From the IMG/VR virus record IMGVR_UViG_3300001533_003623, positions 1-64,000 of that record: DNA of 64,000 nucleotides, one strand, 5' to 3'. The stretch is from a virus. Both the position numbers and the translations under genes were made by a program. The notes beneath the pieces are model-generated. The model was not told where the DNA came from, made no database searches, and was given only the letters and a program-made list of their open reading frames with translations. Shown here piece after piece: positions 32,168 to 41,022 of the stretch; position 1 is the first letter of the stretch; the number at the start of each line of letters is the position of its first letter.

Positions 32168-34137
32168 CGACATACTTTCCTCTGCATGTGCATTCTCATT
32201 ACTCATTACTTGATGGATTAAGTAAACCATCACAAATAGCACGTAGATGTAAGGAACTAAATTTACCGGGCTCAGCTATTACTGACCATGGCAACATTTC
32301 TGGTGCTATTTCTTTTATGAAGGCTATGAAGGGACTTCAGCCAATTATTGGGTGTGAACTATACATAAGTCCAAACGATGCTACTATTAAAGATGGAGAC
32401 CGTACTTTATACCATCTTTGTGTTTTAGCAAAAAATATGGAAGGATGGCGCAGATTAGTACAAATCACAAGCGAATCCAATAAACCAGAGCACTTCTACT
32501 ATAAACCGAGATTGGATTTAGACCGATTAGCTAAATATGCAGATGGCAACTTAATTGCATTCAGCGGACACTTAGGCTCACATTTATCACACTGCATTTT
32601 TAAGGACATGGCGGTACATGACTGTAAAACCGCCGAAGAAGCCAAAGCCCTTACGTACCCTGATTGGGTACAACGCACTACAGATGCGGCTATGCGTCTA
32701 CGTGATATTTTTGGTAAAGATAATTTCTTTATAGAGATACAAGTTATTGATAGCAAGAATATGCCAGCGTGTGCCTTGCTTGCTACAGGTCTAAGGTATA
32801 TCTCTAAAAAAACAGGCATTCCCTGCATAGCAACACCAGATGCGCATTATGCAAAACCAGAAGATGCGTACGACCAAAGAATATTGTTGTGTAATGCCAT
32901 AAATACAAATTTCCAAACTATAGAAGAAAAGAAGGTAAGTGGTGAAAATATTGGAATGGGAGCGTTCTTTCGTTCACGCCAATATCATATACCATCTTAC
33001 GAAACAATGATTCAGTATGGTAATACCGAAGAAGAACTTGCTAATACTATGGTCGTTGCTCAAATGTGTGAGTCTTATGACCTGACATCACCACCTAAAC
33101 TACCTAAATTTCCATGTCCCGATGGAATGACTTCGCGACAGTACCTAACGAAGTTATTACACCAAGGCTGGATAGACCGACAACCGCAAATTCAGAACAC
33201 AATCAACAGAACACATCATACTGAACAAGAATACAAAGACAGACTTAATGAAGAATATAAGATTCTAACAGATGTGGGTCTATCAGATTATTTTCTAATT
33301 GTTAATGATATTATCCAATGGGCACGTAGCCAAGGTCAGCTTACCGGCGCTGGTCGTGGTAGTGCTGCTGGTTCATTAATTCTATACATACTTGGCGTTA
33401 CTCACGTGGACCCAATTGAGTTTGACCTGTTGTTTTCAAGGTTTTATAACGCTGGTCGTAATACAGCCGAACGTATCTCTTTGCCGGATGTTGATATGGA
33501 TTTTGAAATTCAACAACGGTTTAAAATATTAGACTATATACGTCAAAGGTATGGGCGTGAACACGTTGCGCAAATGCTCACGTTTACCAGACTACAGGGG
33601 CGTGGTGCATTAAAAGATGTCATGCGTGCTCATTCTGCTATGTCATTTGAAGAAATGAATCGTGTGACAGCATTTATACCAGATGAAGCTGAAATCAGCG
33701 ACCAATTACAAGCAGTTAAAGAGTTAGATAAGCAGGAAGGTGGGGATGGTGAAGCGTCTATTATACGCTGGGCATTAGAACATCACGCCGACGACCTTAA
33801 ACAATGGGCGTATATTGATGATGACGGCAACATACAAGGACCATACGCTAAGCTGTTTGAACAGGCTATTAGAATAGAAGGCACTAAAAAATCACAAAGC
33901 AAACACGCCGCTGGTATTATTATCGCTCAAGATGTATTATCTGATATATGTCCAATGGTATATGACAAATCTTCTGGTGAGACAATATGTGGAATGGAAA
34001 TGAATGACTTAGAAGATATGGGCAATGTAAAGATAGATATATTGGGCGTAGCAATGTTGGATAAATGCCACGGAATACTCAATTTACTAAAATATGGAAC
34101 TCTATGTAAGGAAAATAATGAATCAACCAACAGTTGA
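32164..34137 (+). CDS. dnaE: DNA polymerase III alpha (DnaE), N-terminal part, 657 aa
   Basis: Replicative C-family polymerase, first of two genes. PHP domain at the N-terminus (FPLHVHSHYSLLDG with metal-ligand His residues). Palm-domain glycine loop GAGRGSAAGSLI, catalytic acidic motif LPDVDMDFE with Asp442 and Asp444, and a further conserved HAAGIII block near residue 580. The gene stops just after KIDILGVAMLDKCHGIL, where ordinary DnaE continues into the finger region. The continuation (DVDIYN ... VFQLEG) begins the gene at 36685. ATGA overlap with the upstream gene. Confidence 0.9.
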   Translation: MTTYFPLHVHSHYSLLDGLSKPSQIARRCKELNLPGSAITDHGNISGAISFMKAMKGLQPIIGCELYISPNDATIKDGDRTLYHLCVLAKNMEGWRRLVQITSESNKPEHFYYKPRLDLDRLAKYADGNLIAFSGHLGSHLSHCIFKDMAVHDCKTAEEAKALTYPDWVQRTTDAAMRLRDIFGKDNFFIEIQVIDSKNMPACALLATGLRYISKKTGIPCIATPDAHYAKPEDAYDQRILLCNAINTNFQTIEEKKVSGENIGMGAFFRSRQYHIPSYETMIQYGNTEEELANTMVVAQMCESYDLTSPPKLPKFPCPDGMTSRQYLTKLLHQGWIDRQPQIQNTINRTHHTEQEYKDRLNEEYKILTDVGLSDYFLIVNDIIQWARSQGQLTGAGRGSAAGSLILYILGVTHVDPIEFDLLFSRFYNAGRNTAERISLPDVDMDFEIQQRFKILDYIRQRYGREHVAQMLTFTRLQGRGALKDVMRAHSAMSFEEMNRVTAFIPDEAEISDQLQAVKELDKQEGGDGEASIIRWALEHHADDLKQWAYIDDDGNIQGPYAKLFEQAIRIEGTKKSQSKHAAGIIIAQDVLSDICPMVYDKSSGETICGMEMNDLEDMGNVKIDILGVAMLDKCHGILNLLKYGTLCKENNESTNS

Positions 34138-34303
34138 AGAAGTAGTTAATAAGCTTGGAGAACCAACGCGTGGATTGGTCACGAGAGCATTCGCATGGTT
34201 AGATAAGAAAGACAAGCATTTTCAAAATAAGTCACAAGTAGATAGATGGCAATTTATTGAGCGTTTGCTTGAGCAACATAGTACAGAACAGGAAACTTCA
34301 TAA
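34118..34303 (+). CDS. Hypothetical small protein, 61 aa
   Basis: AAGGAAA precedes ATG within the 3' end of the dnaE N-part (20-bp overlap). Charged helical protein (EEVVNKLGEPTRGLVTRAF). The stop overlaps the exonuclease start. May be a small polymerase accessory; no family. Confidence 0.45.
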   Translation: MNQPTVEEVVNKLGEPTRGLVTRAFAWLDKKDKHFQNKSQVDRWQFIERLLEQHSTEQETS

Positions 34304-34977
34304 TGGACAACAGGCACTTTTTATGTTTTGATTTTGAAACCGGCGGCAAATCTACGGAAACCGCCGAGGTACTACAAATAGGTGCGTGTGTAGTTCACCG
34401 TAACTCTCTTACTATTGTAGATAGTTTTGAAAGCCTAATGAGGCCAAAAGACTTTGATGCACTAGAGGATGAGGCACTAGCTATCAATGGGCTCACACGT
34501 GAAGAACTTAGAGAAGCACCTGAACCAGATTTGGTATGGCCAACTTGGGCCAAATGGATTCAGAGATACAATATTAATAAGAATAAGAACTCGTTCGGTG
34601 CACCAATAGCCATGTATTACAATGGCGATAATTTTGATATGGCTTTCATGAAAAGGTATTGCAAACAATATGGATACTGGGATAATAAATGGGACAACCA
34701 AACACTTGTCAACCCTATTCACACTTTCGATGTCATGAAGCATATATGGTTTTGGTTTAGGTCAGTATCAGATGGTCCTAGTAATCTCAAGCTTACTACT
34801 ATATTAGAGTATATGGGTGTACCAAAATCAGAGATTGATAAAGGTGCCCACAATGCATTATGGGATGTTACCTGGACAGCTAAGATTGGTGTACGTCTAT
34901 TGAATGTTGGTAGTTATTTAACAACTCCTAACGATGATGGTAAGAGACGGCTGGAAATGAAAGACTGTTTTTGTTAA
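34303..34977 (+). CDS. DnaQ-like 3'-5' exonuclease (proofreading epsilon type), 224 aa
   Basis: DEDDh exonuclease. Motif I LCFDFETGG (Asp and Glu), motif II region YYNGDNFDMAFM, motif III GAHNALWDV with the catalytic His and final Asp. Sits directly between the two polymerase halves, fitting a proofreading subunit for the split DnaE. Overlaps the previous stop by one base. Confidence 0.88.
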   Translation: MDNRHFLCFDFETGGKSTETAEVLQIGACVVHRNSLTIVDSFESLMRPKDFDALEDEALAINGLTREELREAPEPDLVWPTWAKWIQRYNINKNKNSFGAPIAMYYNGDNFDMAFMKRYCKQYGYWDNKWDNQTLVNPIHTFDVMKHIWFWFRSVSDGPSNLKLTTILEYMGVPKSEIDKGAHNALWDVTWTAKIGVRLLNVGSYLTTPNDDGKRRLEMKDCFC

Positions 34978-34990
34978 ATAGGACAACACA

Positions 34991-35329
34991 ATGAAATCAA
35001 ACATAATAGAAAAAATGCTGCGTGAAGCTGCGAACGTAAATAAAAACCACACAACGCAAGAAATAGCTGAGTTTATCGCAAAGGAAATACAACAACACAC
35101 ATTAATTTGTCACAAAATGCAGAACATAAGACATGCGCTAGTAGCAGAGGAAGATAGATATAAAAAAAATATAGACGCCATCAAGAAGGCAGCAATAAAA
35201 ATTCGTACTGAAGAATGTAAGCATTGGGATGTGGAATATTTTCCTGATGCATCTGGTGGTAATGACTCTGTTTATATCTGCAATGATTGCGGATTATCAA
35301 AAAAAACACCATTTGGAAAACAACAATGA
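34991..35329 (+). CDS. Hypothetical protein with C-terminal zinc knuckle, 112 aa
   Basis: Helical coiled N-terminal two thirds (RHALVAEEDRYKKNIDAIKK) and a C-terminal ECKHWDVEYF...YICNDCG, a Cys-His-Cys-Cys metal site. Possibly binds nucleic acid. ATGA overlap with the next gene. No family recognised. Confidence 0.5.
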   Translation: MKSNIIEKMLREAANVNKNHTTQEIAEFIAKEIQQHTLICHKMQNIRHALVAEEDRYKKNIDAIKKAAIKIRTEECKHWDVEYFPDASGGNDSVYICNDCGLSKKTPFGKQQ

Positions 35330-35526
35330 AAACCTCTATGCTGATAAACAAGCTACAGAAACTACAATCATTATACGGTAACCTTGAGGTTGTTGTTGCT
35401 GGTGTGTTCACTGGCGGCGCACACAAGTTTGACGTATGTCCACCATCCGATTACTACGACCCACAGGAAGTGCTGATGATGAACGCAACGGATGTACAGG
35501 AAAAGTTTGTTATTGACCAAGTATGA
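35326..35526 (+). CDS. Hypothetical small protein, 66 aa
   Basis: Pattern INKLQKLQSLYGNLEVVVAG resembles the small phage proteins that begin with a helix followed by a beta hairpin containing a GNLEV motif. ATGA overlap on both sides. No function known. Confidence 0.5.
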   Translation: MKTSMLINKLQKLQSLYGNLEVVVAGVFTGGAHKFDVCPPSDYYDPQEVLMMNATDVQEKFVIDQV

Positions 35527-35798
35527 CTACCATATTTGAAGTCATTGGATGGATAGGTGCAATTCTATTCTGTCTTTGTGGAGTTCCACAAGCACTAAGA
35601 ACATACCGCACAAAAAGCACCACAGATATTTCTTGGTGGTTTCTATGGATGTGGTATATAGGTGAGATACTAACGTTAATATACGTTATGTATACAAGTA
35701 TTAGTAATGAATACTGGCAGGCTTCCCTGCTTACAAACTACATTTTCAACATTTGTATAATTACATATATCATTGCTATGAAATGGAGATATGAATAA
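35523..35798 (+). CDS. PQ-loop / SemiSWEET-like membrane protein, 91 aa
   Basis: Three predicted membrane helices in about 90 residues. Helix 1 (IGWIGAILFCLCGVPQ) ends in the PQ motif and is followed by ALRTYRTKSTTDISWW, the classic PQ-loop T-K-S/D-I-S pattern of SemiSWEET sugar transporters and lysosomal/tRNA-related PQ-loop proteins. Homodimers of such units form the channel. Size fits a bacterial SemiSWEET. Its presence in a phage replication operon is unexpected; it may alter host uptake or membrane function. Confidence 0.7.
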   Translation: MTTIFEVIGWIGAILFCLCGVPQALRTYRTKSTTDISWWFLWMWYIGEILTLIYVMYTSISNEYWQASLLTNYIFNICIITYIIAMKWRYE

Positions 35799-36277
35799 TG
35801 TATGAATTGACCAATGACTTTTGGGCTGAAGCAGAACAAAGTGATGTATGTGCAATAGTTTGTACTATTAATACTGTCTGTAAAAAAGACGGCACGTTAG
35901 TAATGGGTGCTGGTATAGCAAAAGACTTTGCTGAGCGCATTGAATGGCTGCCAGAAAGATGGGGTGTGCGCACAGCACGAATGTCCAATGGTCCTACTTA
36001 TCCATTCGTGGAAATTATGCAGGGAAACCATCCTGATATTGTAGGCATCCACACAAAACTTGATTGGCGAGACCCCTCTCCTTTGAATCTGGTTGACAGA
36101 AGCATTAAACAGTTGTATATTGTGTCTATGGCTCTTGAATGGCGGTGGGGTGCACAAAAACGCATTTTGATGACTAGACCGGGCTGCGGTCATGGAGGGT
36201 TGTCGTGGTCTAAGCAAATTAAGCCTTTGATGGATAAAATTCTGGACGATAGATTTGTGGTTATAAATCAACAATAA
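35798..36277 (+). CDS. Macro-domain protein, 159 aa
   Basis: Macro domains bind or hydrolyse ADP-ribose groups. The N-terminal strand VCAIVCTINTVCKKDGTLVMGAGIAK resembles the ADP-ribose loop with the G-A-G-I-A-K stretch; the second loop is RPGCGHGGLSWS, matching the C-G-x-G-G-L-x-W consensus. Length is minimal for a single domain. In phages such enzymes could remove ADP-ribose from DNA or protein (for example against DarT-type defences) or handle ADP-ribose 1''-phosphate from tRNA repair. Confidence 0.75.
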   Translation: MYELTNDFWAEAEQSDVCAIVCTINTVCKKDGTLVMGAGIAKDFAERIEWLPERWGVRTARMSNGPTYPFVEIMQGNHPDIVGIHTKLDWRDPSPLNLVDRSIKQLYIVSMALEWRWGAQKRILMTRPGCGHGGLSWSKQIKPLMDKILDDRFVVINQQ

Positions 36278-36293
36278 CTTTCAGGTAAAAATT

Positions 36294-36680
36294 ATGAATA
36301 TTGATGAAGCTCGTGAGACTATGAAATGTGTACAACAGCATTTATCGGCAGGTCGTTGTGTAGATAGACACATTACACAATGTCTAACGGACGTAATTGT
36401 TTTTTTATTGTATCAATTACATGAAACACCTGAACAACCCAGCAAAGATAACGATATACACCAACCAGCAACCAGGATTCTGTTGACTGAATATATTGGA
36501 GACGCACCAGGGCGACCTATATCTATTAACCCTGAAGAAATCTCATGTATCCGTTCGTATTCTTATCATTCATTTCGTCCATATATTGGTGAAGTTATTC
36601 TGTCTAATGGTGTCAAAATTCGTACGTGGGAAACAGCCGAAGATATAGATAAGTTAGTACAACGCTCTACAGAAAGTTGA
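36294..36680 (+). CDS. Hypothetical protein with FlbD-like C-terminal segment, 128 aa
   Basis: N-terminal helical half; C-terminal INPEEISCIRSYSYH, then IGEVILSNGVKIRTWETAED, has the short beta-pattern of FlbD-like/small phage regulators. No clear function. Ends 4 bases before the second polymerase gene. Confidence 0.45.
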   Translation: MNIDEARETMKCVQQHLSAGRCVDRHITQCLTDVIVFLLYQLHETPEQPSKDNDIHQPATRILLTEYIGDAPGRPISINPEEISCIRSYSYHSFRPYIGEVILSNGVKIRTWETAEDIDKLVQRSTES

Positions 36681-36684
36681 GATT

Positions 36685-38790
36685 ATGAGTAAGTTAGTGT
36701 TTGGATGTGGTTGTGAATTTCCAATTGCGAACTGTGAACAAGACATATATGCTGACCATCATACTGGCCCACTCCCGTTAGGCATTGATGTGGATATTTA
36801 CAATATTTCACACACATGTCCAAGAACGTGGGCGTTATTTTCCGAAGGTCACACAAAGGGGGTATTTCAGTTAGAGGGTAACTTAGGTAGAACGTGGGCA
36901 CGTAAGATACAACCAGAAAACTTAGAAGAGTTGTCTGCATTAATTGCACTTATAAGACCAGGATGTCTCAAGGCATTATCCGGTAACCCACCTAAATCTA
37001 TGACTCAAAGATTTAAGGACCGCAAACATAAACTAGAAGATATAGAATATATGCATCCTGCGCTTGAGTCAGTGCTTGATACAACGTACGGGGTTCTGGT
37101 ATACCAAGAACAAAGTATGAAACTAGCCGTGACTCTTGCGGGTTTTGATTTGCAACAAGCAGATGTGCTTAGAAAAAGTATAGGCAAGAAAAAAGCTGAC
37201 ATCATGATTAAAGTTCGTGATGAATTTATAGGTGGTTGTACCACAACAGAAATTGTGACCAAAGAACAAGCAGAAGAGATATTCGGCTGGATACAAGAAA
37301 GCCAAAAATACAGTTTTAACAAGTGCTTATCACCAACAACCGTGGTAGAAACTATTGATGGCAAATACTACACATTAGAAGACGTAGATATTGGAACACA
37401 AATTACTTCACCAAATGGTCCAACAACCATTATTAACAAATATGATAATGGAATACAGGATGTATTTGAAATTACTCTTGAGTCTGGTAAGACAATTCAA
37501 TGTACTATGTCACATGAGTTTTTATGTAAAGACGGTCTAAAACACACGCTATCCGAAATTTTGGAACACGAACTTAAGATTGTGTGTCAAGACCAAGCAT
37601 TATCTCAAGCAGCACAACGGCGCATCATTCATGGCCATACTGGATGTAGTCATTCAACTGAAAAAGTAATTTCAGTACGAAAAATTGGTAAAATGCGCAC
37701 GGTAGATATTGAGGTTGACAATCCATCTCATGTGTTTTATGCCAATGGTGGTGTCGCAACTTCCAATTCACACGCCGTATCCTATGCAGAAGGGGGATAC
37801 TGGACCGCCTATCTCAAGGCACACTTCCCTGCTCAATTCTATTGCTCATTTCTACACGGCGCACAATGGAAACAAGATACTAGTGAAGAAGTATATGAAT
37901 TGGTGAATGATGCCAAACTGAATGATATAGTTGTACGAGTACCAGATTTTAGAGACCAGCAAACAGTACCATATCTCAACGGTACCGAGGTGTGTTTTGG
38001 TATTGGTGATATCAAAAATATTGGTAAGGCCGCTCTACAAAAACTTTACGTCGCTATAAACGACATTGATAAGCCCGTACGAGAGTGGTCGTGGATGGAC
38101 TACATTGCACTATTCTCTAGTCGTGTATCAAGTACAGTCAATGAGGCATTGGTATGTTGTGGTGCTTTGGATTATTACGGCAAGCCTCGTACTACCATGA
38201 TGTATGAGATAAACTTATGGAAAGAGTTGACCAATAAAGAAAAAGAGTGGATAGTAGAACACATGCCGTATGCAGACATGATAACGGCGCTGCGTGAATG
38301 TGCTCATACAAAGAAAGAAGGCGGTGGATGTCACTCAGTTAAAAGGGTGCAGGCAGTAGAAAACATTATTGCCATGATAGAAAAACCACCGCACTCTCTT
38401 TATGATACGGCAGACTTTATAGCGTGGTGTGAAGATAAATATCTAGGTGCATCTCTAACATGTAGCCGTGTAGATGGCTGTATTAAAGCTGTTGAAGCTA
38501 ATGTTACATGTAAAGACGTTGTAAAAGGTTATACTGGATATACAGTTATAGCTGTTGAGGTTACTAGAATAAAACAAGTGAAGACTAAAAAGGGCAAAAC
38601 ACCAGGACAAAACATGGCGTTTATGAGTGTAGCGGATAGCTCATGCTCATTAGATGATGTAGTAGTGTTTCCAGATAAGTGGCGTGAATACAAAGACATA
38701 CTATATGAGGGTAATACAGTTTTGATGCAAGGAGAACCATCACATAAAAAGGGTGGCGGTTTTACTGCGAAAAAGTTTTGGCAGATTTGA
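36685..38790 (+). CDS. dnaE: DNA polymerase III alpha (DnaE), C-terminal part with mini-intein, 701 aa
   Basis: Second half of the split polymerase. It begins with a Cys-rich VFGCGCEFPI region, then resumes the DnaE sequence at DVDIYN, SEGHTKGVFQLEGN, LIRPG and YQEQSMKLAVTLAGFDLQQA, followed by RKSIGKKKAD (fingers). The intein (residues 214-361) splits FNK-SHAVSYAEG. After it come the helix-hairpin-helix region and an OB-like MAFMSVADSSCSLDDVVVF. Summed length of both genes without intein is about 1,210 aa, normal for DnaE. Weak ribosome site. Confidence 0.9.
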   Translation: MSKLVFGCGCEFPIANCEQDIYADHHTGPLPLGIDVDIYNISHTCPRTWALFSEGHTKGVFQLEGNLGRTWARKIQPENLEELSALIALIRPGCLKALSGNPPKSMTQRFKDRKHKLEDIEYMHPALESVLDTTYGVLVYQEQSMKLAVTLAGFDLQQADVLRKSIGKKKADIMIKVRDEFIGGCTTTEIVTKEQAEEIFGWIQESQKYSFNKCLSPTTVVETIDGKYYTLEDVDIGTQITSPNGPTTIINKYDNGIQDVFEITLESGKTIQCTMSHEFLCKDGLKHTLSEILEHELKIVCQDQALSQAAQRRIIHGHTGCSHSTEKVISVRKIGKMRTVDIEVDNPSHVFYANGGVATSNSHAVSYAEGGYWTAYLKAHFPAQFYCSFLHGAQWKQDTSEEVYELVNDAKLNDIVVRVPDFRDQQTVPYLNGTEVCFGIGDIKNIGKAALQKLYVAINDIDKPVREWSWMDYIALFSSRVSSTVNEALVCCGALDYYGKPRTTMMYEINLWKELTNKEKEWIVEHMPYADMITALRECAHTKKEGGGCHSVKRVQAVENIIAMIEKPPHSLYDTADFIAWCEDKYLGASLTCSRVDGCIKAVEANVTCKDVVKGYTGYTVIAVEVTRIKQVKTKKGKTPGQNMAFMSVADSSCSLDDVVVFPDKWREYKDILYEGNTVLMQGEPSHKKGGGFTAKKFWQI
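37324..37767 (+). mobile_element. Mini-intein in DnaE C-terminal gene, 148 aa
   Basis: Begins with Cys (CLSPTTVVETIDG, block A), block B TMSHEFL with the Thr-x-x-His pair, block F TVDIEVDNPSHVF, and ends GVATSN before Ser+1 of the extein. No endonuclease domain, so it is too small to home. The penultimate residue is Ser where most inteins have His. Its insertion is between FNK and SHAV of the polymerase, a few residues from the site used by cyanobacterial DnaE split inteins. Confidence 0.88.
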
Positions 38791-38791
38791 C

Positions 38792-38821
38792 TTGACAACT
38801 AGCAGGTTTGGAAGTTATAAT
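38792..38821 (+). promoter_or_regulatory. Promoter at start of the glycan island
   Basis: TTGACA (38792-38797), 18-base spacer, TATAAT (38816-38821). The next ATG is at 38826, again at the predicted transcription start, so the first gene would be leaderless. TTGACT overlaps 5 bases earlier. Confidence 0.6.
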
Positions 38822-38825
38822 AGGT

Positions 38826-39353
38826 ATGAATTCAGACATCAAAAAACTATTAGATAAATTAGATTATCGTGTGGTAGCATGCGCTACGAATAATGGTTGT
38901 GTGGTTTCTTTTCCTAATCGCAAACAAGAACCATTGCTCATGACATCACTCATATCTATGCAGTACACAAGTGAAGGAGTGCATGTACAACATGTAGATG
39001 ATACTAGTGTTGAGATATATTCTACAACGTACAGATGCCCGCCATATGCACAAAGACTATTGTTGAATTTTTATATTATGTATATGTGTATAACCATACA
39101 ATATTCGTTACATTACATTAAATTTACTGATAGTCAAGACATAGAAATTACTGAACAGGAATTCTTTGAGGCAGTAAATAGTCCAAATATAACAAGTGGC
39201 ATGATTGACAAAGAAAACATATTAGGACAAATTCTAATGCCTTGTGTTGCAATAGGATTCAATGAAAAATATAAGCAATTGGCAAAAAGCAATAATGTAC
39301 TAGACGGATTCTTAGCTATACAAAATGCATTAGGTGGTGATAATGAAAAATAA
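38826..39353 (+). CDS. Hypothetical protein, 175 aa, first gene of glycan island
   Basis: Starts MNSDIKKLLDKLDYRVV directly after the -10 box. No typical ribosome site. Beta-rich first half, hydrophobic centre (LLLNFYIMYMCITIQYSLHY) that might be a membrane segment, then acidic helical end. No family. Overlaps the next gene by 11 bp. Confidence 0.5.
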   Translation: MNSDIKKLLDKLDYRVVACATNNGCVVSFPNRKQEPLLMTSLISMQYTSEGVHVQHVDDTSVEIYSTTYRCPPYAQRLLLNFYIMYMCITIQYSLHYIKFTDSQDIEITEQEFFEAVNSPNITSGMIDKENILGQILMPCVAIGFNEKYKQLAKSNNVLDGFLAIQNALGGDNEK

Positions 39354-41022
39354 AATTAAGATATTGTGGATGGGAGAAGCAACGTTCCTAAATACAGGCT
39401 ACGGTGTATACGGCAAAGAATTACTGACAAGACTACATCAAACTGGAAAGTATGATATTGCTGAACTAGGAGGGTATGGTAAATGCAACGATGCGCACAG
39501 CTTAGATATACCGTGGACATACTACGGATGTATGCCCGATGACGAAACACAAAACGCTGAGTATAGTAAAGAAATCGCAAACCAATGGGGTATGTGGAGA
39601 TTTGAAGAAATATGCTTAGACTTTCAACCTGATGTAGTACTGGATATTCGCGATATATGGATGTCTGATTTTGTTGGTAGGTCTCCTTATCGTAGATTGT
39701 TCTCATGGATTTTGATGCCAACGATAGATAGCGCGCCACAAATGGAACAATGGCTAGATACATATATAAATGCTGATGCAGTACTTACATACTCAGAGTT
39801 TGGTAGAGATATGCTACTCAAGGAAACCGGTGGACAGATAGAATTTATGGGTATCGCTTCACCAGCAGCAGACTATACATTATTTAAGCCAGTCTCCAAT
39901 AAACAAGCACACAAATCTAGCATGGGTTTAGATGAAGATACGCTAATAGTTGGTACTGTGATGCGTAACCAAAAACGTAAATTATACCCAGACCTCATTA
40001 GTGGATTTAAGTCTTACTTAGAGCAGCACACACGCCTTGCTGACAAAACCTTCTTGTATATACACACTGGATATCCTGATATCGGATGGGATTTGCCTCG
40101 CTTGATTCGTGAGTCTGGCATAGGGCACAAGATACTATGTACGTATATGTGCGTATCTTGCCATAATGTATTTCCATCTTTCTTTCAGGACGCTCGTAGG
40201 ACATGTCCTAAGTGTGGGGCTCCACACGCTAAAATGCCGTCTGGAACAATGGGGGTTACTACGGCAAATTTGGCAGATATTATGAACACATTTGATGTGT
40301 ATGTTCAATACTCTACTTGCGAAGGTTTTGGAATGCCGCAAATAGAAGCTGCCGCATGTGGCGTTCCAATTATGTCTGTTGATTATTCAGCTATGTCATC
40401 CGTAGTAAAAAACTTAGGAGGCACCCCAATTAAGGTGCAACGTCTGTTTCGAGAGGCTGAAACTCACGCATATCGCGCATATCCAGACAATAAAGACTTT
40501 GCTAATAAATTAGGTAAAATTCTTAGTAAATCCAATGCTGAAAGAAAAAAAATAGCTAGAGACACATATTTGGCGTGTCGTAAGCATTATGATTGGGAAA
40601 GAGCAACTAATATATGGATTAATGCACTAGATATTGTACAACCCAGTGACTGGAATGTACCGCCACGATTAACACAACCTAACCTCAATATACCACAGGG
40701 CATGTCTGACCAATCATTTGTTAATTGGTGCATAGCAAATATATGGGGTGAGCCCGATAAGATAAATTCATATTTTGCGTTACGTATGGCGAGAGACCTA
40801 CATTACGGCGAAGCTATCAGTGGATATGGCGGTGTTTATTACTCAGAAGATAGCCTACTTATAGACAAGCCTAAGTACCGGACTTTTAATCGCGGCGACG
40901 TAATTGAAGCAATGATAGAGTTAAATAAGCACAGAAATTATTGGGAGCAACGTCGTGCTGGTATCTTAGATGTTGAAACGCCAATGTATATTCAATTAGC
41001 AAGACATAGGAGAAGCACATGA
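39343..41022 (+). CDS. GT4-like glycosyltransferase with embedded zinc ribbon, 559 aa
   Basis: GT-B fold: NTGYGVYGKELLTRL near the N-terminus, nucleotide-sugar domain after GTVMRNQKRK, donor-site E-x7-E in CEGFGMPQIEAAACGVPI. Between the two lies CVSCHNVFPSFF...TCPKCG (about residues 267-287), a four-cysteine zinc ribbon inserted into the second domain, which most GT4 enzymes lack. A C-terminal extension of about 130 residues follows. ATG 39343 chosen because the upstream GTG codons lack a better site. Confidence 0.75.
   Translation: MKNKIKILWMGEATFLNTGYGVYGKELLTRLHQTGKYDIAELGGYGKCNDAHSLDIPWTYYGCMPDDETQNAEYSKEIANQWGMWRFEEICLDFQPDVVLDIRDIWMSDFVGRSPYRRLFSWILMPTIDSAPQMEQWLDTYINADAVLTYSEFGRDMLLKETGGQIEFMGIASPAADYTLFKPVSNKQAHKSSMGLDEDTLIVGTVMRNQKRKLYPDLISGFKSYLEQHTRLADKTFLYIHTGYPDIGWDLPRLIRESGIGHKILCTYMCVSCHNVFPSFFQDARRTCPKCGAPHAKMPSGTMGVTTANLADIMNTFDVYVQYSTCEGFGMPQIEAAACGVPIMSVDYSAMSSVVKNLGGTPIKVQRLFREAETHAYRAYPDNKDFANKLGKILSKSNAERKKIARDTYLACRKHYDWERATNIWINALDIVQPSDWNVPPRLTQPNLNIPQGMSDQSFVNWCIANIWGEPDKINSYFALRMARDLHYGEAISGYGGVYYSEDSLLIDKPKYRTFNRGDVIEAMIELNKHRNYWEQRRAGILDVETPMYIQLARHRRST

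Noticed and set aside
34060-36800. Split intein joining the two DnaE halves
   Set aside because: The N-part ends in ordinary charged sequence and the C-part starts with a Cys-rich segment lacking intein blocks F/G. The only intein present is an internal mini-intein at 37324-37767.
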